Shown here piece by piece: positions 34,577 through 43,264 of a DNA stretch of 64,000 nt. A program made the translations under genes and the position numbers. Each line of letters begins with the position of its first letter. Positions within the stretch are counted from its first letter, which is position 1. The stretch is from Nocardia mangyaensis (lineage in GTDB: Bacteria > Actinomycetota > Actinomycetes > Mycobacteriales > Mycobacteriaceae). The stretch covers positions 2,728,001-2,792,000 of the forward strand of contig NZ_CP018082.1 of the NCBI RefSeq assembly GCF_001886715.1, written 5' to 3'. The notes under the pieces were generated by a model that searched no databases, had not been told where the DNA came from, and was given only the letters and a program-made list of their open reading frames with translations.

Positions 34577-35251
34577 ATGCCGATGTGCGCGGACGGACAC
34601 CCCTCGCAGTCGACCGACTACTGCGACGTCTGCGGGTCGGCGCTCGACACCGCCCCCGCATCGGACCCCGCCGCGCTGCGCCTGTGCCCGTCGTGCGCCA
34701 CCCCGACCAGTGGCCGGTTCTGCGAGGTGTGCGGGTACGACTCGGCCCTGCCCACGCCGGCCGGTGGCGACGGACAACCACCACCGCGGCAGGTCGGCGC
34801 CACCCGGACCGATCTGCCGGTGTCCGGCACGGTCTGGGTCGCCCGCGTCTTCGCCGACCGCGAGTTCTACGCTCGCGTCCAGGCACGCAAAGGACCCGAC
34901 GCCGAGCGCGTCGCCTTCCCCGACTTCTGTCCTGAACGCCGAATCGTGCTGCGGGGCAGTCAGTTCCTGATCGGCAAGCGCTCCGCCTCGCAAGGCATCG
35001 TGCCCGAGATCGACCTGGGAATCGCCCCGGTCGACATCGGGGTCTCACGGGCGCATGCGATGATCCAGGTGGACCCCGGTGGCGGGCTCAGCATCACCGA
35101 TCTCGGATCCACCAACGGGACCAGCGTGGACGGCGCCGAGGCACCGATCCCGCCGCAGGTGGCGGTAGCGGTGGGCGAGGGCAGCCGGATCCACGTAGGA
35201 GGCTGGACCACCATCGCGATCAGCGTCACATCGATCGCCACCGAATCATAG
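34577..35251 (+). CDS. FHA-domain protein with N-terminal zinc ribbons
   Basis: 224 residues from ATG 34577. Zinc ribbon Cys pairs (CADG..YCDVCGS, LCPSCAT..FCEVCGYD) in the first 50 residues, then an FHA domain: FLIGKRSASQG, VSRAHAMIQ (Ser-Arg-x-His) and ITDLGSTNGTSV. FHA domains bind phosphothreonine; by position it is the probable phospho-reader of PknG, in a role parallel to GarA but with a different architecture. Last gene of the operon. Confidence 0.9.
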   Translation: MPMCADGHPSQSTDYCDVCGSALDTAPASDPAALRLCPSCATPTSGRFCEVCGYDSALPTPAGGDGQPPPRQVGATRTDLPVSGTVWVARVFADREFYARVQARKGPDAERVAFPDFCPERRIVLRGSQFLIGKRSASQGIVPEIDLGIAPVDIGVSRAHAMIQVDPGGGLSITDLGSTNGTSVDGAEAPIPPQVAVAVGEGSRIHVGGWTTIAISVTSIATES

Positions 35252-35285
35252 ACATACCTGTTCACAGAACCGTAGGGTCGGGACC

Positions 35286-36140
35286 ATGACGAAGTTCGAC
35301 GGGAAGACCTGCCTGATCACCGGCGCCGCCAGCGGCCTCGGCCGCGCCACCGCGTTCGCGGCCGCCGCCAAGGGCGCCGCCCTCGTGCTCACCGACATCA
35401 CCGACGACGCGCTCACCGAGACCGCCGAGGCCCTGCGTGCCGAGGGGGCGAAGGTGCACCTGGCCCACGCCGCCGATGTGAGCGACCATTCCGCTGTGGT
35501 CGGCCTGGCCGCGCACACCTTCGAGGCCGTCCGTCAGGTCGACATCGTCATGAACGTCGCCGGCATCGCCACCTGGGGCACCGTCGACAAGCTCAGCCAC
35601 CAGCAGTGGCGGCGCACCGTCGACATCAACCTGATGGGCCCCATCCACGTCATCGAGGAGTTCCTGCCGCCGATGATCGCCGCGGGCCGCGGTGGTCATC
35701 TGGTGAACGTGTCCTCGGCGGCCGGACTGTTCGGCCTACCCTGGCACGCTCCCTACAGCGCCACGAAGTTCGGCCTGCGTGGCGTCTCGGAGGTGCTGCG
35801 CTTCGATCTGCGCCGGCACAAGATCGGCGTCAGCCTGGTCTGCCCCGGCGCGATGGCCACCCCGATGGTCGACAGTCTCGACATCGCCGGGGTCGACCGT
35901 GACTCCGCGGCGCTGCAGAAGGCGATGCGGCTGTTCCTGCGCCACGCGGTCACGCCCGAACAGGCCGCGACCGCGGTGGTCAAGGGCGTCGAGCGCAACC
36001 GCTACTACGTCTACACCTCCCGCGACATCCAGCTCGCGCACTGGGGCCAGCGCTACTTCCCGTACGGCTACACCCTCGTCATGCGCGGCCTCAACAACGT
36101 CATGACCAACTACGCCACCAAGAACGCCCTGGTTCGCTGA
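35286..36140 (+). CDS. Short-chain dehydrogenase/reductase
   Basis: 284 residues. Classical SDR motifs: CLITGAASGLGRATA, NVAGIA, VNVSSAAG (catalytic Ser) and YSATKFG (Tyr-x-x-x-Lys). The long C terminus (RYYVYTSRDIQLAHWGQRYF) is typical of a mycobacterial subfamily acting on lipid or steroid-like alcohols; the substrate is unknown. Starts 34 bases after the FHA gene, with its own possible promoter. Confidence 0.9.
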   Translation: MTKFDGKTCLITGAASGLGRATAFAAAAKGAALVLTDITDDALTETAEALRAEGAKVHLAHAADVSDHSAVVGLAAHTFEAVRQVDIVMNVAGIATWGTVDKLSHQQWRRTVDINLMGPIHVIEEFLPPMIAAGRGGHLVNVSSAAGLFGLPWHAPYSATKFGLRGVSEVLRFDLRRHKIGVSLVCPGAMATPMVDSLDIAGVDRDSAALQKAMRLFLRHAVTPEQAATAVVKGVERNRYYVYTSRDIQLAHWGQRYFPYGYTLVMRGLNNVMTNYATKNALVR

Positions 36141-36162
36141 GTCGGCGGGCGAACGGCCCCGG

Positions 36163-37110
36163 TCAGCGCGCGAGATCGCCGGGATCGGTATTGGCGCCGC
36201 ACAGGATCACGCAGACCCGTTCACCGGGCTCTGGTCGGTAGGCGGCACCGGAATCGGTGTCGAGCAGGGCCGCCATGGCCGTGGCCGCACCGTATTCGAC
36301 GGCGATCCGATGCTCGTCCCAGAGTTGTCGGCGCGCACGGCGGATCGCGTCGTCGGGCACCAGGAGCGAGCGCACACTCTCGTGCTGGGCGGCCGCCAGC
36401 GCCATCGCCGAGACATTCGGCGCGCCGAGGGAATCCGCGGCGATCGAGTCGACGGTGACCTCCACCGGCCGGCCCGCCGCGAGCGCCGCGTTCAGCGAGC
36501 AGCAGTTCTCCGGTTCCACGGCGACCGTGCGAACACCGAAATACTGTGCGGCGACGGCTGTCCCGGTGAACAGTCCGCCGCCGCCGACCGCGACGAGCAC
36601 CGTGTCCACCTCGGGCACGCGCGCGTGGATCTCGCGCATCAGGGTGCCTGCGCCCGCGGCGATGAGCGGATGGTCGTAGGCGTGCGCGGCCAGCGCGCCA
36701 CTGGTCGCGGCGAACTGCTGGCAGGCGGCGAGCGCCTGCTTGTACTCCGGACCGATCAGTCGTACCTCGGCGCCGTAGTCACGGAGTCGTCGGATCTTCA
36801 CCGGCGGCGCGGTGTCGGGCAGGAACACTGTCGCGGGCACACCCGCCGCACGGGCTGCCCAGGCGCACGCGAGCCCCGCATTGCCCCCTGAGGCGATCGT
36901 CACACCTGCGGTCGGCAGGGTGCCCGCAGCCGCGTGCGCGCGCACGAAATTCTGTGCGCCCCGCGCCTTGAACGACCCGGTGAACTGCAGGAATTCCAAC
37001 GCGAAGGTGAGGGGATATTCCCCGGTCGTCGCGGGTGCGACGGTGATCGGGCGGATCAGCCCGTCGATCCGCGCGGCGGCGGCTTCGATGTCGTCGTAGG
37101 TCGGTGTCAC
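36163..37110 (-). CDS. PLP-dependent threonine/serine ammonia-lyase-like enzyme
   Basis: 315 residues from GTG 37110. Fold type II PLP enzyme: FTGSFKARGAQN (Schiff-base Lys), IASGGNAGLACAWAA, VGGGGLFTG (phosphate loop) and a C-terminal ILCGANTDP. No ACT regulatory domain, so closer to catabolic threonine dehydratases than to biosynthetic IlvA. Convergent with the SDR gene. Confidence 0.87.
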   Translation of the reverse strand: MTPTYDDIEAAAARIDGLIRPITVAPATTGEYPLTFALEFLQFTGSFKARGAQNFVRAHAAAGTLPTAGVTIASGGNAGLACAWAARAAGVPATVFLPDTAPPVKIRRLRDYGAEVRLIGPEYKQALAACQQFAATSGALAAHAYDHPLIAAGAGTLMREIHARVPEVDTVLVAVGGGGLFTGTAVAAQYFGVRTVAVEPENCCSLNAALAAGRPVEVTVDSIAADSLGAPNVSAMALAAAQHESVRSLLVPDDAIRRARRQLWDEHRIAVEYGAATAMAALLDTDSGAAYRPEPGERVCVILCGANTDPGDLAR

Positions 37111-37299
37111 GCCTCGACTATGCCACCGGGACTCGGGGGCTATCCGGGGGCGAATTGTTACGGCGGGTTTACGCCGGGCGCCTTCTGGGTACATAACAGG
37201 TCGGTAACAAGCTCGAAGGCGGGACGTCGTGTCGGTATGGGGACGCGAACCCCCAGGTGTACCGGCGCACGCCCCGGCGTGTCAGCAAAGGATGTGCAC

Positions 37300-37383
37300 A
37301 TGAGCGAGCGTAGCGAGCGGAAGGCCGATCCGGCCGCCGTCGCGGTCATGCGGGAGCCGAGCAACGGCGAGGTCCCGGCATGA
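37300..37383 (+). CDS. Possible 27-residue leader peptide
   Basis: ATG 37300 opens MSERSERKADPAAVAVMREP and ends in TGA overlapping the response-regulator ATG (37380-37383). The 5' part consists of GAGCGAGCGTAGCGAGCGG, a repetitive element often seen near gene starts in this group (recalled). It may be translated and coupled, or may simply be the 5' untranslated region of the next gene. Confidence 0.35.
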   Translation: MSERSERKADPAAVAVMREPSNGEVPA

Positions 37384-38090
37384 GTGCGAACCTGATGATC
37401 GTGGACGACGACGTCCAGATGCGCGGCGATCTGCGCCGTGCCATGGAAGACGAAGGGTACGCCGTCGCCGAGGCGGGCGTGCCGGAAGACGCTCTGGTTC
37501 GGCTGCGCAATGACGGCCCGCCCGACCTGATGATCGTCGATCTGATGCGCGGCGAGACCGATGGCTTCGACTGCATCAGGGAGATCCGCCGCGACCACGA
37601 CGTACCGATCATCGTGATCAGCACCCGCTACGACACCCACGATGTCGTCGCGGCGCTGGAAGCGGGCGCCGACGACTTCGTCAGCAAACCGTTCGAGATC
37701 AAGGAGATCACCGCACGGATGCGCGCACTGCGTCGCCGCGCGCGGATCACCGCCGATCGCGACACCACGCCCGAGTCGGTACTCGACGCCGATCCCGAGG
37801 CGCCGCTGGTGTTGGCCACCGATGCCGGCGCGGTGCGTCGCGGCGCCGAGGAGGTCCATCTCACAGTCACCGAGTTCCGGTTGCTGTGCGAACTCGCCGA
37901 GACGCCCGGGCGCGTGCTCAGTCGCTCCGTGCTGCTCGAAAGAGTCTGGGATCAGGGCTTTTTCGGGGACGAGCGGATCGTCGACGTCCACGTGCGCCGG
38001 TTGCGCACCAAGATCGAACGCGACCCCTCCGACCCGCGCATCGTGGTCACCGTGCGCGGCCTCGGCTACCGCCTCGATCCGCAGTCGTAG
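37380..38090 (+). CDS. Orphan OmpR-family response regulator
   Basis: 236 residues. Receiver domain with the acidic pair (Asp9-11), phosphoacceptor Asp54 in MIVDLMRG, Thr82 and Lys103 (FVSKPFE); C-terminal winged helix (LTVTEFRLLCELAETPGRVLSRSVLLERVW, RIVDVHVRRLRTKIE). No histidine kinase gene is nearby. It lies 71 bases upstream of ectA on the same strand, suggesting it may regulate ectoine synthesis in response to osmotic stress (inference from position). Confidence 0.88.
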   Translation: MSANLMIVDDDVQMRGDLRRAMEDEGYAVAEAGVPEDALVRLRNDGPPDLMIVDLMRGETDGFDCIREIRRDHDVPIIVISTRYDTHDVVAALEAGADDFVSKPFEIKEITARMRALRRRARITADRDTTPESVLDADPEAPLVLATDAGAVRRGAEEVHLTVTEFRLLCELAETPGRVLSRSVLLERVWDQGFFGDERIVDVHVRRLRTKIERDPSDPRIVVTVRGLGYRLDPQS

Positions 38091-38108
38091 TCAACGATTC
38101 GTCATACA

Positions 38109-38140
38109 ACCGCAAAGAGCTCGACACAAAGACCGCAAAG
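38109..38140 (+). promoter_or_regulatory. Direct repeats ACCGCAAAG ahead of ectA
   Basis: ACCGCAAAG occurs at 38109-38117 and again at 38132-38140, 23 bases (about two helical turns) apart, in the 71-base gap before ectA. OmpR-type regulators bind direct repeats on one DNA face, so this is a candidate site for the upstream response regulator. Confidence 0.4.
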
Positions 38141-38161
38141 TCGGGCAGACACTGTAGATGT

Positions 38162-38713
38162 ATGCCAACGCCAACCATGCCCATCGATTCGGGCGCCACT
38201 CCGGTGGCAACCGGCACGGAAACGAGACTGCGTCACCCGCGCCTCGGCGACGGAGCGCAGTTGTGGCGGATCGCCCGCGACTCGCAGGTGCTCGACGTCA
38301 ACTCGAGCTACGCCTACCTGCTGTGGTGTCGCGACTTCGCCGCCACCTCGCTCATCGCCGAGATCGACGGACGCGCCGCGGGTTTTGTCATCGGCTACGT
38401 GCGCCCCGAGGCGCCGGACACGCTGTTCGTCTGGCAGATCGCCGTCGACGCGGAGTTCCGCGGCCGGGGTCTGGCCGGTGGCATCCTGCACGCGCTGCTC
38501 GACTCGGTAGCCGATGCGGACATCACCACACTGGAAACCACGATCTCACCCGGAAACACCGCCTCTCAGGCGCTGTTCTCCGCGGTGGCCCGAGAGCGCG
38601 GTGCGGACTTGCGCATCGTCTCTCTGTTCGAAGAGAACGATTTTCCCGATTCACACGAGGCCGAGCAGCTGTTTGTCATCTCACCCGCTCAGCGCCAGGA
38701 GGAACGACGATGA
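38162..38713 (+). CDS. ectA: L-2,4-diaminobutyrate acetyltransferase
   Basis: 183 residues, GNAT fold: LRHPRLGDGAQLWRIARDS, YAYLLWCRDFAATSLIAE, the acetyl-CoA loop EFRGRGLAGGIL and TLETTISPGN. It forms N-gamma-acetyl-diaminobutyrate, the second step of ectoine synthesis. ATG 38162 gives the usual N-terminal length. The stop overlaps the ectB start. Confidence 0.93.
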   Translation: MPTPTMPIDSGATPVATGTETRLRHPRLGDGAQLWRIARDSQVLDVNSSYAYLLWCRDFAATSLIAEIDGRAAGFVIGYVRPEAPDTLFVWQIAVDAEFRGRGLAGGILHALLDSVADADITTLETTISPGNTASQALFSAVARERGADLRIVSLFEENDFPDSHEAEQLFVISPAQRQEERR

Positions 38714-39981
38714 TCACGACCACCGACACCAGCATTTTCGAGGCCATGGAATCGAATGTGCGCGGATACTGCCGTGACTGGCCGACCGTCTTCACCACCG
38801 CTCAGGGCGCCTGGCTGCGCGACGAGCAGGGCCGCGACTACCTCGACTTCTTCGCCGGTGCCGGCGCGCTGAACTACGGGCACAACAACCCCGTGCTCAA
38901 GCGGGCGCTGCTCGACTACATCGCCAGTGACGGCATCACCCACGGCCTTGACATGTCGACGGTAGCCAAACGCGAACTGCTGGAGGCGATTCACGAGACG
39001 CTGCTGGCCCCGCGCGGGTTCGACTACAAGGTGCAGTTCCCCGGCCCGACCGGTGCCAACGCCGTCGAGGCCGCCCTCAAGCTGGCCCGCAAGGTGACCG
39101 GCCGCAAGACGGTGCTGAGCTTCACCAACGCCTTCCACGGCATGACCCTTGGCGCGCTGTCGGTCACCGGCAACGCCGCCAAGCGGGCCGGCGCCGGTGT
39201 GCCGCTCGAGCACGCCACCCCCATGCCCTATGACGGCTATTTCGACAACACCATCGAGGACTTCGGCTGGATGCAGCGGGTGCTCGACGACAGCTCCTCG
39301 GGCTTCGATCGCCCCGCCGCGGTGATCGTGGAGACCGTGCAGGGCGAGGGCGGTGTCAACCTGGCCCGTGCCGAGTGGCTGCGTCACCTGGCCGGTCTGT
39401 GTGCCGCGCGCGACATCCTGCTCATCGTCGACGACGTGCAGATGGGCTGTGGCCGGACCGGTCCGTTCTTCTCCTTCGAGATCGCCGGGATCACCCCTGA
39501 CATCGTCACCCTGTCCAAGTCGATCGGCGGCTACGGCCTGCCGATGGCGCTGGTGCTGCTCAAGCCCGAGCACGACCAGTGGGCGCCCGGTGAGCACAAC
39601 GGCACCTTCCGCGGCAACAATCCGGCCTTCGTCACCGCGACCACCGCGCTGCGCGAGTACTGGTCCGACGACCGCCTGGCCCAGCACACCATCGCCAACG
39701 GTGACTACGTCGGCCGCAAGCTGACCGCCGTCGCCGAGCGCCACACCGGGGTCACCACCCGCGGCCGCGGCATGGTGCACGGCATCGTCTTCGACGATCC
39801 GTCGCAGGCGGTCAAGGTGTGCCGCACCGCGTTCGAACAGGGCCTGCTGGTGGAGACCTCGGGCTCGATGGACGAGGTCGTGAAGCTGCTGCCGCCGCTG
39901 ACGCTGACCAGCGACGAGCTCGACCGGGGCCTGACGGTGCTGACGGATTCCATTGATACGGTGTGTGGCGGTGCCGCATGA
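38710..39981 (+). CDS. ectB: Diaminobutyrate-2-oxoglutarate transaminase
   Basis: 423 residues, class III PLP aminotransferase: FFAGAGALNYGHNN, FPGPTGANAVEAALKLARK, IVDDVQMGCGRTG (Asp) and TLSKSIGGYGLPMAL (PLP Lys). It converts aspartate semialdehyde to diaminobutyrate, the first step of the pathway. ATGA overlaps on both sides link it to ectA and ectC. Confidence 0.96.
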   Translation: MITTTDTSIFEAMESNVRGYCRDWPTVFTTAQGAWLRDEQGRDYLDFFAGAGALNYGHNNPVLKRALLDYIASDGITHGLDMSTVAKRELLEAIHETLLAPRGFDYKVQFPGPTGANAVEAALKLARKVTGRKTVLSFTNAFHGMTLGALSVTGNAAKRAGAGVPLEHATPMPYDGYFDNTIEDFGWMQRVLDDSSSGFDRPAAVIVETVQGEGGVNLARAEWLRHLAGLCAARDILLIVDDVQMGCGRTGPFFSFEIAGITPDIVTLSKSIGGYGLPMALVLLKPEHDQWAPGEHNGTFRGNNPAFVTATTALREYWSDDRLAQHTIANGDYVGRKLTAVAERHTGVTTRGRGMVHGIVFDDPSQAVKVCRTAFEQGLLVETSGSMDEVVKLLPPLTLTSDELDRGLTVLTDSIDTVCGGAA

Positions 39982-40379
39982 TCGTGCGCACCACCGCCGA
40001 CATCACCGACACCGATCGTGATGTGGCAGGCCCCGGCTGGCGCAGCAAGCGCATCGTGCTGGCTGGGGATAGAGTGGGGTTCTCCTTTCACGAGACCACC
40101 ATCGAGGAAGGCACCGTCCACGAATTCCACTACCAGAATCATGTCGAGGCCGTCTGGCTCGTCGAGGGCGAGGGCAGTCTGCACGATCTCGACAACGAGA
40201 CCGTCTATCCGCTGGGCCCCGGGTCGATGTACCTGCTCGACGGCAACGAACGTCATCAGGTGACCGCCCGCACCCGGCTACGGATGTTGTGTGTGTTCAA
40301 TCCGCCGGTCACCGGCCGCGAGGTACACGACGAGAATGGGGTGTATCCGCTGATTATCGAGGAGGACGCCAGTGTCTGA
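39978..40379 (+). CDS. ectC: Ectoine synthase
   Basis: 133 residues, cupin fold: FSFHETTIEEGTVHEFHYQNHVEAVW and GPGSMYLLDGNERH carry the metal-binding residues. It cyclises N-gamma-acetyl-diaminobutyrate to ectoine. It overlaps ectB by four and ectD by eight bases. Confidence 0.96.
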   Translation: MIVRTTADITDTDRDVAGPGWRSKRIVLAGDRVGFSFHETTIEEGTVHEFHYQNHVEAVWLVEGEGSLHDLDNETVYPLGPGSMYLLDGNERHQVTARTRLRMLCVFNPPVTGREVHDENGVYPLIIEEDASV

Positions 40380-41289
40380 CCGGTTCGACGGCTACCCGAC
40401 CCGGTTGTCCGAACCCGCACCGCACATCGAGCGGACCGATCCGACGGTGTGGGGGCGGGTGACCTCGCCGGAGCTGGCCGGTTTCGAGACGAACGGGTTC
40501 GCCACGATTCCCGACCTGCTCAGCCCGGACGAGGTGGCCGCGTTCGGCGCCGAGATCGGCCACCTGGCGGCTGATCCGGTGCTCTACGGCGACGAACGGG
40601 TGATCGTGGAGCCGGTGGCCGGGCAGGTGCGCTCGGTGTTCCAGGTGCATCAGCTCAGCAAGCCGATCGCCGAGTTGCTGACCGAATCACGGATCGTCGG
40701 CCTGGCCGAGCAGATTCTCGGTTCGGCGGTGTACCTGCATCAGAGCCGGGTCAACTACATGCCCGGCTTCGGCGGGAGCGGGTTCGCCTGGCATTCGGAC
40801 TTCGAGACCTGGCACGCCGAGGACGGCATGCCGACGCCGCGGGCGGTGAGCCTGTCGATCGCGTTGACCGACAACTTCCCGTTCAACGGCAGTCTGATGT
40901 TGATGCCCGGCTCGCACCGCACCTTCGTGCCCTGTCTGGGTGAGACACCCGACGGGCACTACCGGGAGTCGTTGCGCGAACAGCGGTTCGGGGTGCCGAG
41001 CACCGACGACATCACCTTCCTCGCCGCGCGCTACGGCATCACCCAGTTCACCGGGCAGGCCGGCTCGGCGCTGCTGTTCGACTCGAATGTGATGCACGGT
41101 TCGTCGAACAACATCACTCCCTACCCGCGCTCGAACATCTTCCTGGTGTTCAACAGCGTGGAGAACGCGCTGGAGGAACCCTTCGCGGCCCCCCAGCGCA
41201 GGCCGCAGCACATCGCCGCCCGCGACTTCACGCCCGTGCGCGAAGCCGCCCCGGAGACGGTGTCGGTGCTGGCGGACCAGGTGCCCTAA
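40372..41289 (+). CDS. ectD: Ectoine hydroxylase
   Basis: 305 residues, Fe(II)/2-oxoglutarate dioxygenase. The EctD signature FAWHSDFETWHAEDGMP contains the iron-binding His-x-Asp; the distal His lies in NVMHGSSNN and PRAVSLSIALTDN is conserved. It makes 5-hydroxyectoine. GTG start overlapping ectC. Its stop overlaps the convergent Sel1 gene by four bases. Confidence 0.95.
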   Translation: MSDRFDGYPTRLSEPAPHIERTDPTVWGRVTSPELAGFETNGFATIPDLLSPDEVAAFGAEIGHLAADPVLYGDERVIVEPVAGQVRSVFQVHQLSKPIAELLTESRIVGLAEQILGSAVYLHQSRVNYMPGFGGSGFAWHSDFETWHAEDGMPTPRAVSLSIALTDNFPFNGSLMLMPGSHRTFVPCLGETPDGHYRESLREQRFGVPSTDDITFLAARYGITQFTGQAGSALLFDSNVMHGSSNNITPYPRSNIFLVFNSVENALEEPFAAPQRRPQHIAARDFTPVREAAPETVSVLADQVP

Positions 41290-42851
41290 GGGCGCCGAGA
41301 CAGCTCGGTGAGGGAGGCCGCGGCCCGCGCATCATCGCGGGCCGCGGCCTTCAGCCAGTTCTCGGCGCCGACCTGATCGCCGGCCGCCATCAACAACATC
41401 CCGAGGTCATAGGCGGCCCCGCTGTGCCCCGCCTCAGCTGCCTGCGTCCACAATGCCCGCGCCGAATCCTGTTCCCCCCGTGCGTACATGGCGGTCCCGA
41501 GGTCGTGCAGCGCTCGGCTGAACGCCTGCTCGGCGCTGACCTGCGCCGCCGCCTCCACAGCGGTGGAGATCGGCGTCAACGGCGCAGTGACGAGCGCCGC
41601 CGACATCGCGGGATCGGGTTCTTCGGTGTGCGATCCCGTGGGACCCGATGCCTCGGCGCGGACAACAGCCTCGCGCGCGGGGGAAGGTGAGGTCGTCGGC
41701 GCGGCCGGGGGAGACGACGCGCTCAGCGGCGTCCGTGCAGCTGGCGACGTCGCGGTGACAGCGGAAGCAGGCGCTGCTGCTGGTGGGCCCGACGTCGTGT
41801 GCGGAATCACTGCGGCGGACAGGGCCACCGCAGGCGGCGCGGTGGGCGCAGCCGACTTCGGGGACCTCTGCGCTGTCGCCGGAGCCGTCGAGGTGAGGGG
41901 CCCAGGTGTAGTCGAGGAAGTCCGCGCTGGTAGGGGAGTCGTCGCGGCGATGGGGTTCGGCTGGACCGAGGAAGACCACGCAGCCAAGGAAGTCGGCTCG
42001 AACGGGGGAGTCGGCGCATCCGAGGGAAGCCGTGCGGCTGAGGCAGGCTGCGCGGCTCGCGGAGCCCGCGCAGCATCCTGGGCGCGCTGTGCGGCCAAGG
42101 GGCCTGCCCCGGTTCCCGGAGACAGTGCGGCCAGGGGTGGGCGCGCAGAAGGGGAAGGTGGTGTGAGCGACGCTATTCGTGTGGCCGAGGCAGGCGGCGT
42201 CGGGGAAGCGGACGGTGTCGCCGAAGAAGCGGGCGCGAGGTGGGAAGCGGGCTCGGCGGAGACCGGTGGCATCGGGCTGGTGGGCGTGGCGGGTGGAGCG
42301 GCCACGGGGGCAGGTGTCCCGGGTGTCGACGGCACCGGGGAATCGCTCGGTGACGGCGCGGGGCCGGTGGTCAGTTCGACGACGAGTTCGTTGAAATCCG
42401 GGGTGCCGGGGCCGGTGCTACACCACAGCGTCGAGGCCCCGTCGGGCAGCAGGTCGACCACCACGCCGTAGTTGCCGGTCCAGGACTGGTGTTCGCTCGT
42501 GCCCGCGACCCAGACGGGGGTGAGGGTGAACAGGGCGTCGGGCGTGTCGGCCGTCACCGAGATGTCGATGCCGTCGACGAGCGCCTCGTACCAGATGTCC
42601 ACGCCGGCCAGCGATCGCCCGTTCAGATTCACGTGCCCGTCCTGCACGCTCAGGCCGATGCCGAGCCCGGACACATCCGGGGGCGGCATCACCGACAGCG
42701 CGCGCAGGTGTACCGCGGTCGTGCCGGCGGGCAACGCCTCGGTATACATGGGATACACGGCGGCGCCACACCAGTCGATCGGATCGGCGCCCAGATAGCG
42801 CTGACCGAGCGGGACGGGATCGCCAGGGTGTTGCGCGCCGGGATCATTCAT
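41286..42851 (-). CDS. Low-complexity linker protein with C-terminal Sel1/TPR repeats
   Basis: About 521 residues from ATG 42851 (a GTG at 42863 is also possible). The N-terminal 170 residues form a beta-rich domain of unknown type (PIDWCGAAVYPMYTEALPAG, QSWTGNYGVVVDLLPDGAS). Then some 240 residues of nearly pure Ala/Pro/Ser/Thr, then two Sel1-like repeats (ALHDLGTAMYARGEQDSARALW, AAYDLGMLLMAAGDQVGAENWL). No signal peptide. The linker suggests a tethered interaction module. Confidence 0.65.
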   Translation of the reverse strand: MNDPGAQHPGDPVPLGQRYLGADPIDWCGAAVYPMYTEALPAGTTAVHLRALSVMPPPDVSGLGIGLSVQDGHVNLNGRSLAGVDIWYEALVDGIDISVTADTPDALFTLTPVWVAGTSEHQSWTGNYGVVVDLLPDGASTLWCSTGPGTPDFNELVVELTTGPAPSPSDSPVPSTPGTPAPVAAPPATPTSPMPPVSAEPASHLAPASSATPSASPTPPASATRIASLTPPSPSARPPLAALSPGTGAGPLAAQRAQDAARAPRAAQPASAARLPSDAPTPPFEPTSLAAWSSSVQPNPIAATTPLPARTSSTTPGPLTSTAPATAQRSPKSAAPTAPPAVALSAAVIPHTTSGPPAAAPASAVTATSPAARTPLSASSPPAAPTTSPSPAREAVVRAEASGPTGSHTEEPDPAMSAALVTAPLTPISTAVEAAAQVSAEQAFSRALHDLGTAMYARGEQDSARALWTQAAEAGHSGAAYDLGMLLMAAGDQVGAENWLKAAARDDARAAASLTELSRRP

Positions 42852-43264
42852 CGGTGAGCCCACCCTTTCCGCCGTTCGACCCCCTCGCGGTGCCTGCCCG
42901 AGCCCGCGGTTGCGCGCTACACCGTACTCGCGTCGACCCTACGGCGTACGCCGATTCACCACAACGTCGCGGCGACCACATCGACTCGGCCTCGACCTCG
43001 GATCAGGGTGGTCGGCAACGGTATTCACCGCGACATTGCCGGGAGCGCCCTCGCACTGCGACGGATTCGCACCGACCCGGCCGAACAGTTCCTGCTCGAG
43101 AAGCCAACCGTGGGCAAGACCGGTCGGTGGTCGGTGAACCCGGCGGTCGGCGTGCGCGTCGTCGTGACCACGCCCGATCGGGCATCCCACTGGCAATCGC
43201 GCGGGCCACCCGCCACAACGGGCGGTGCCGCGAGCACTCGCCCGAGTCGGTATAGTCGCCGCGG
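42852..43264. other. Intergenic region before the GT87 gene
   Basis: About 410 bases without family-like reading frames. Divergent promoters are expected here; a TATAGT hexamer at about 43252-43257 lies just before the GT87 start and could be its -10 element with a very short leader. Confidence 0.4.

Noticed and set aside
41488..42471. A plus-strand frame rich in Gly/Ala/Val opposite the low-complexity protein
   Set aside because: It is the complement of the Ala/Pro/Ser/Thr linker and lacks a ribosome site or family sequence.
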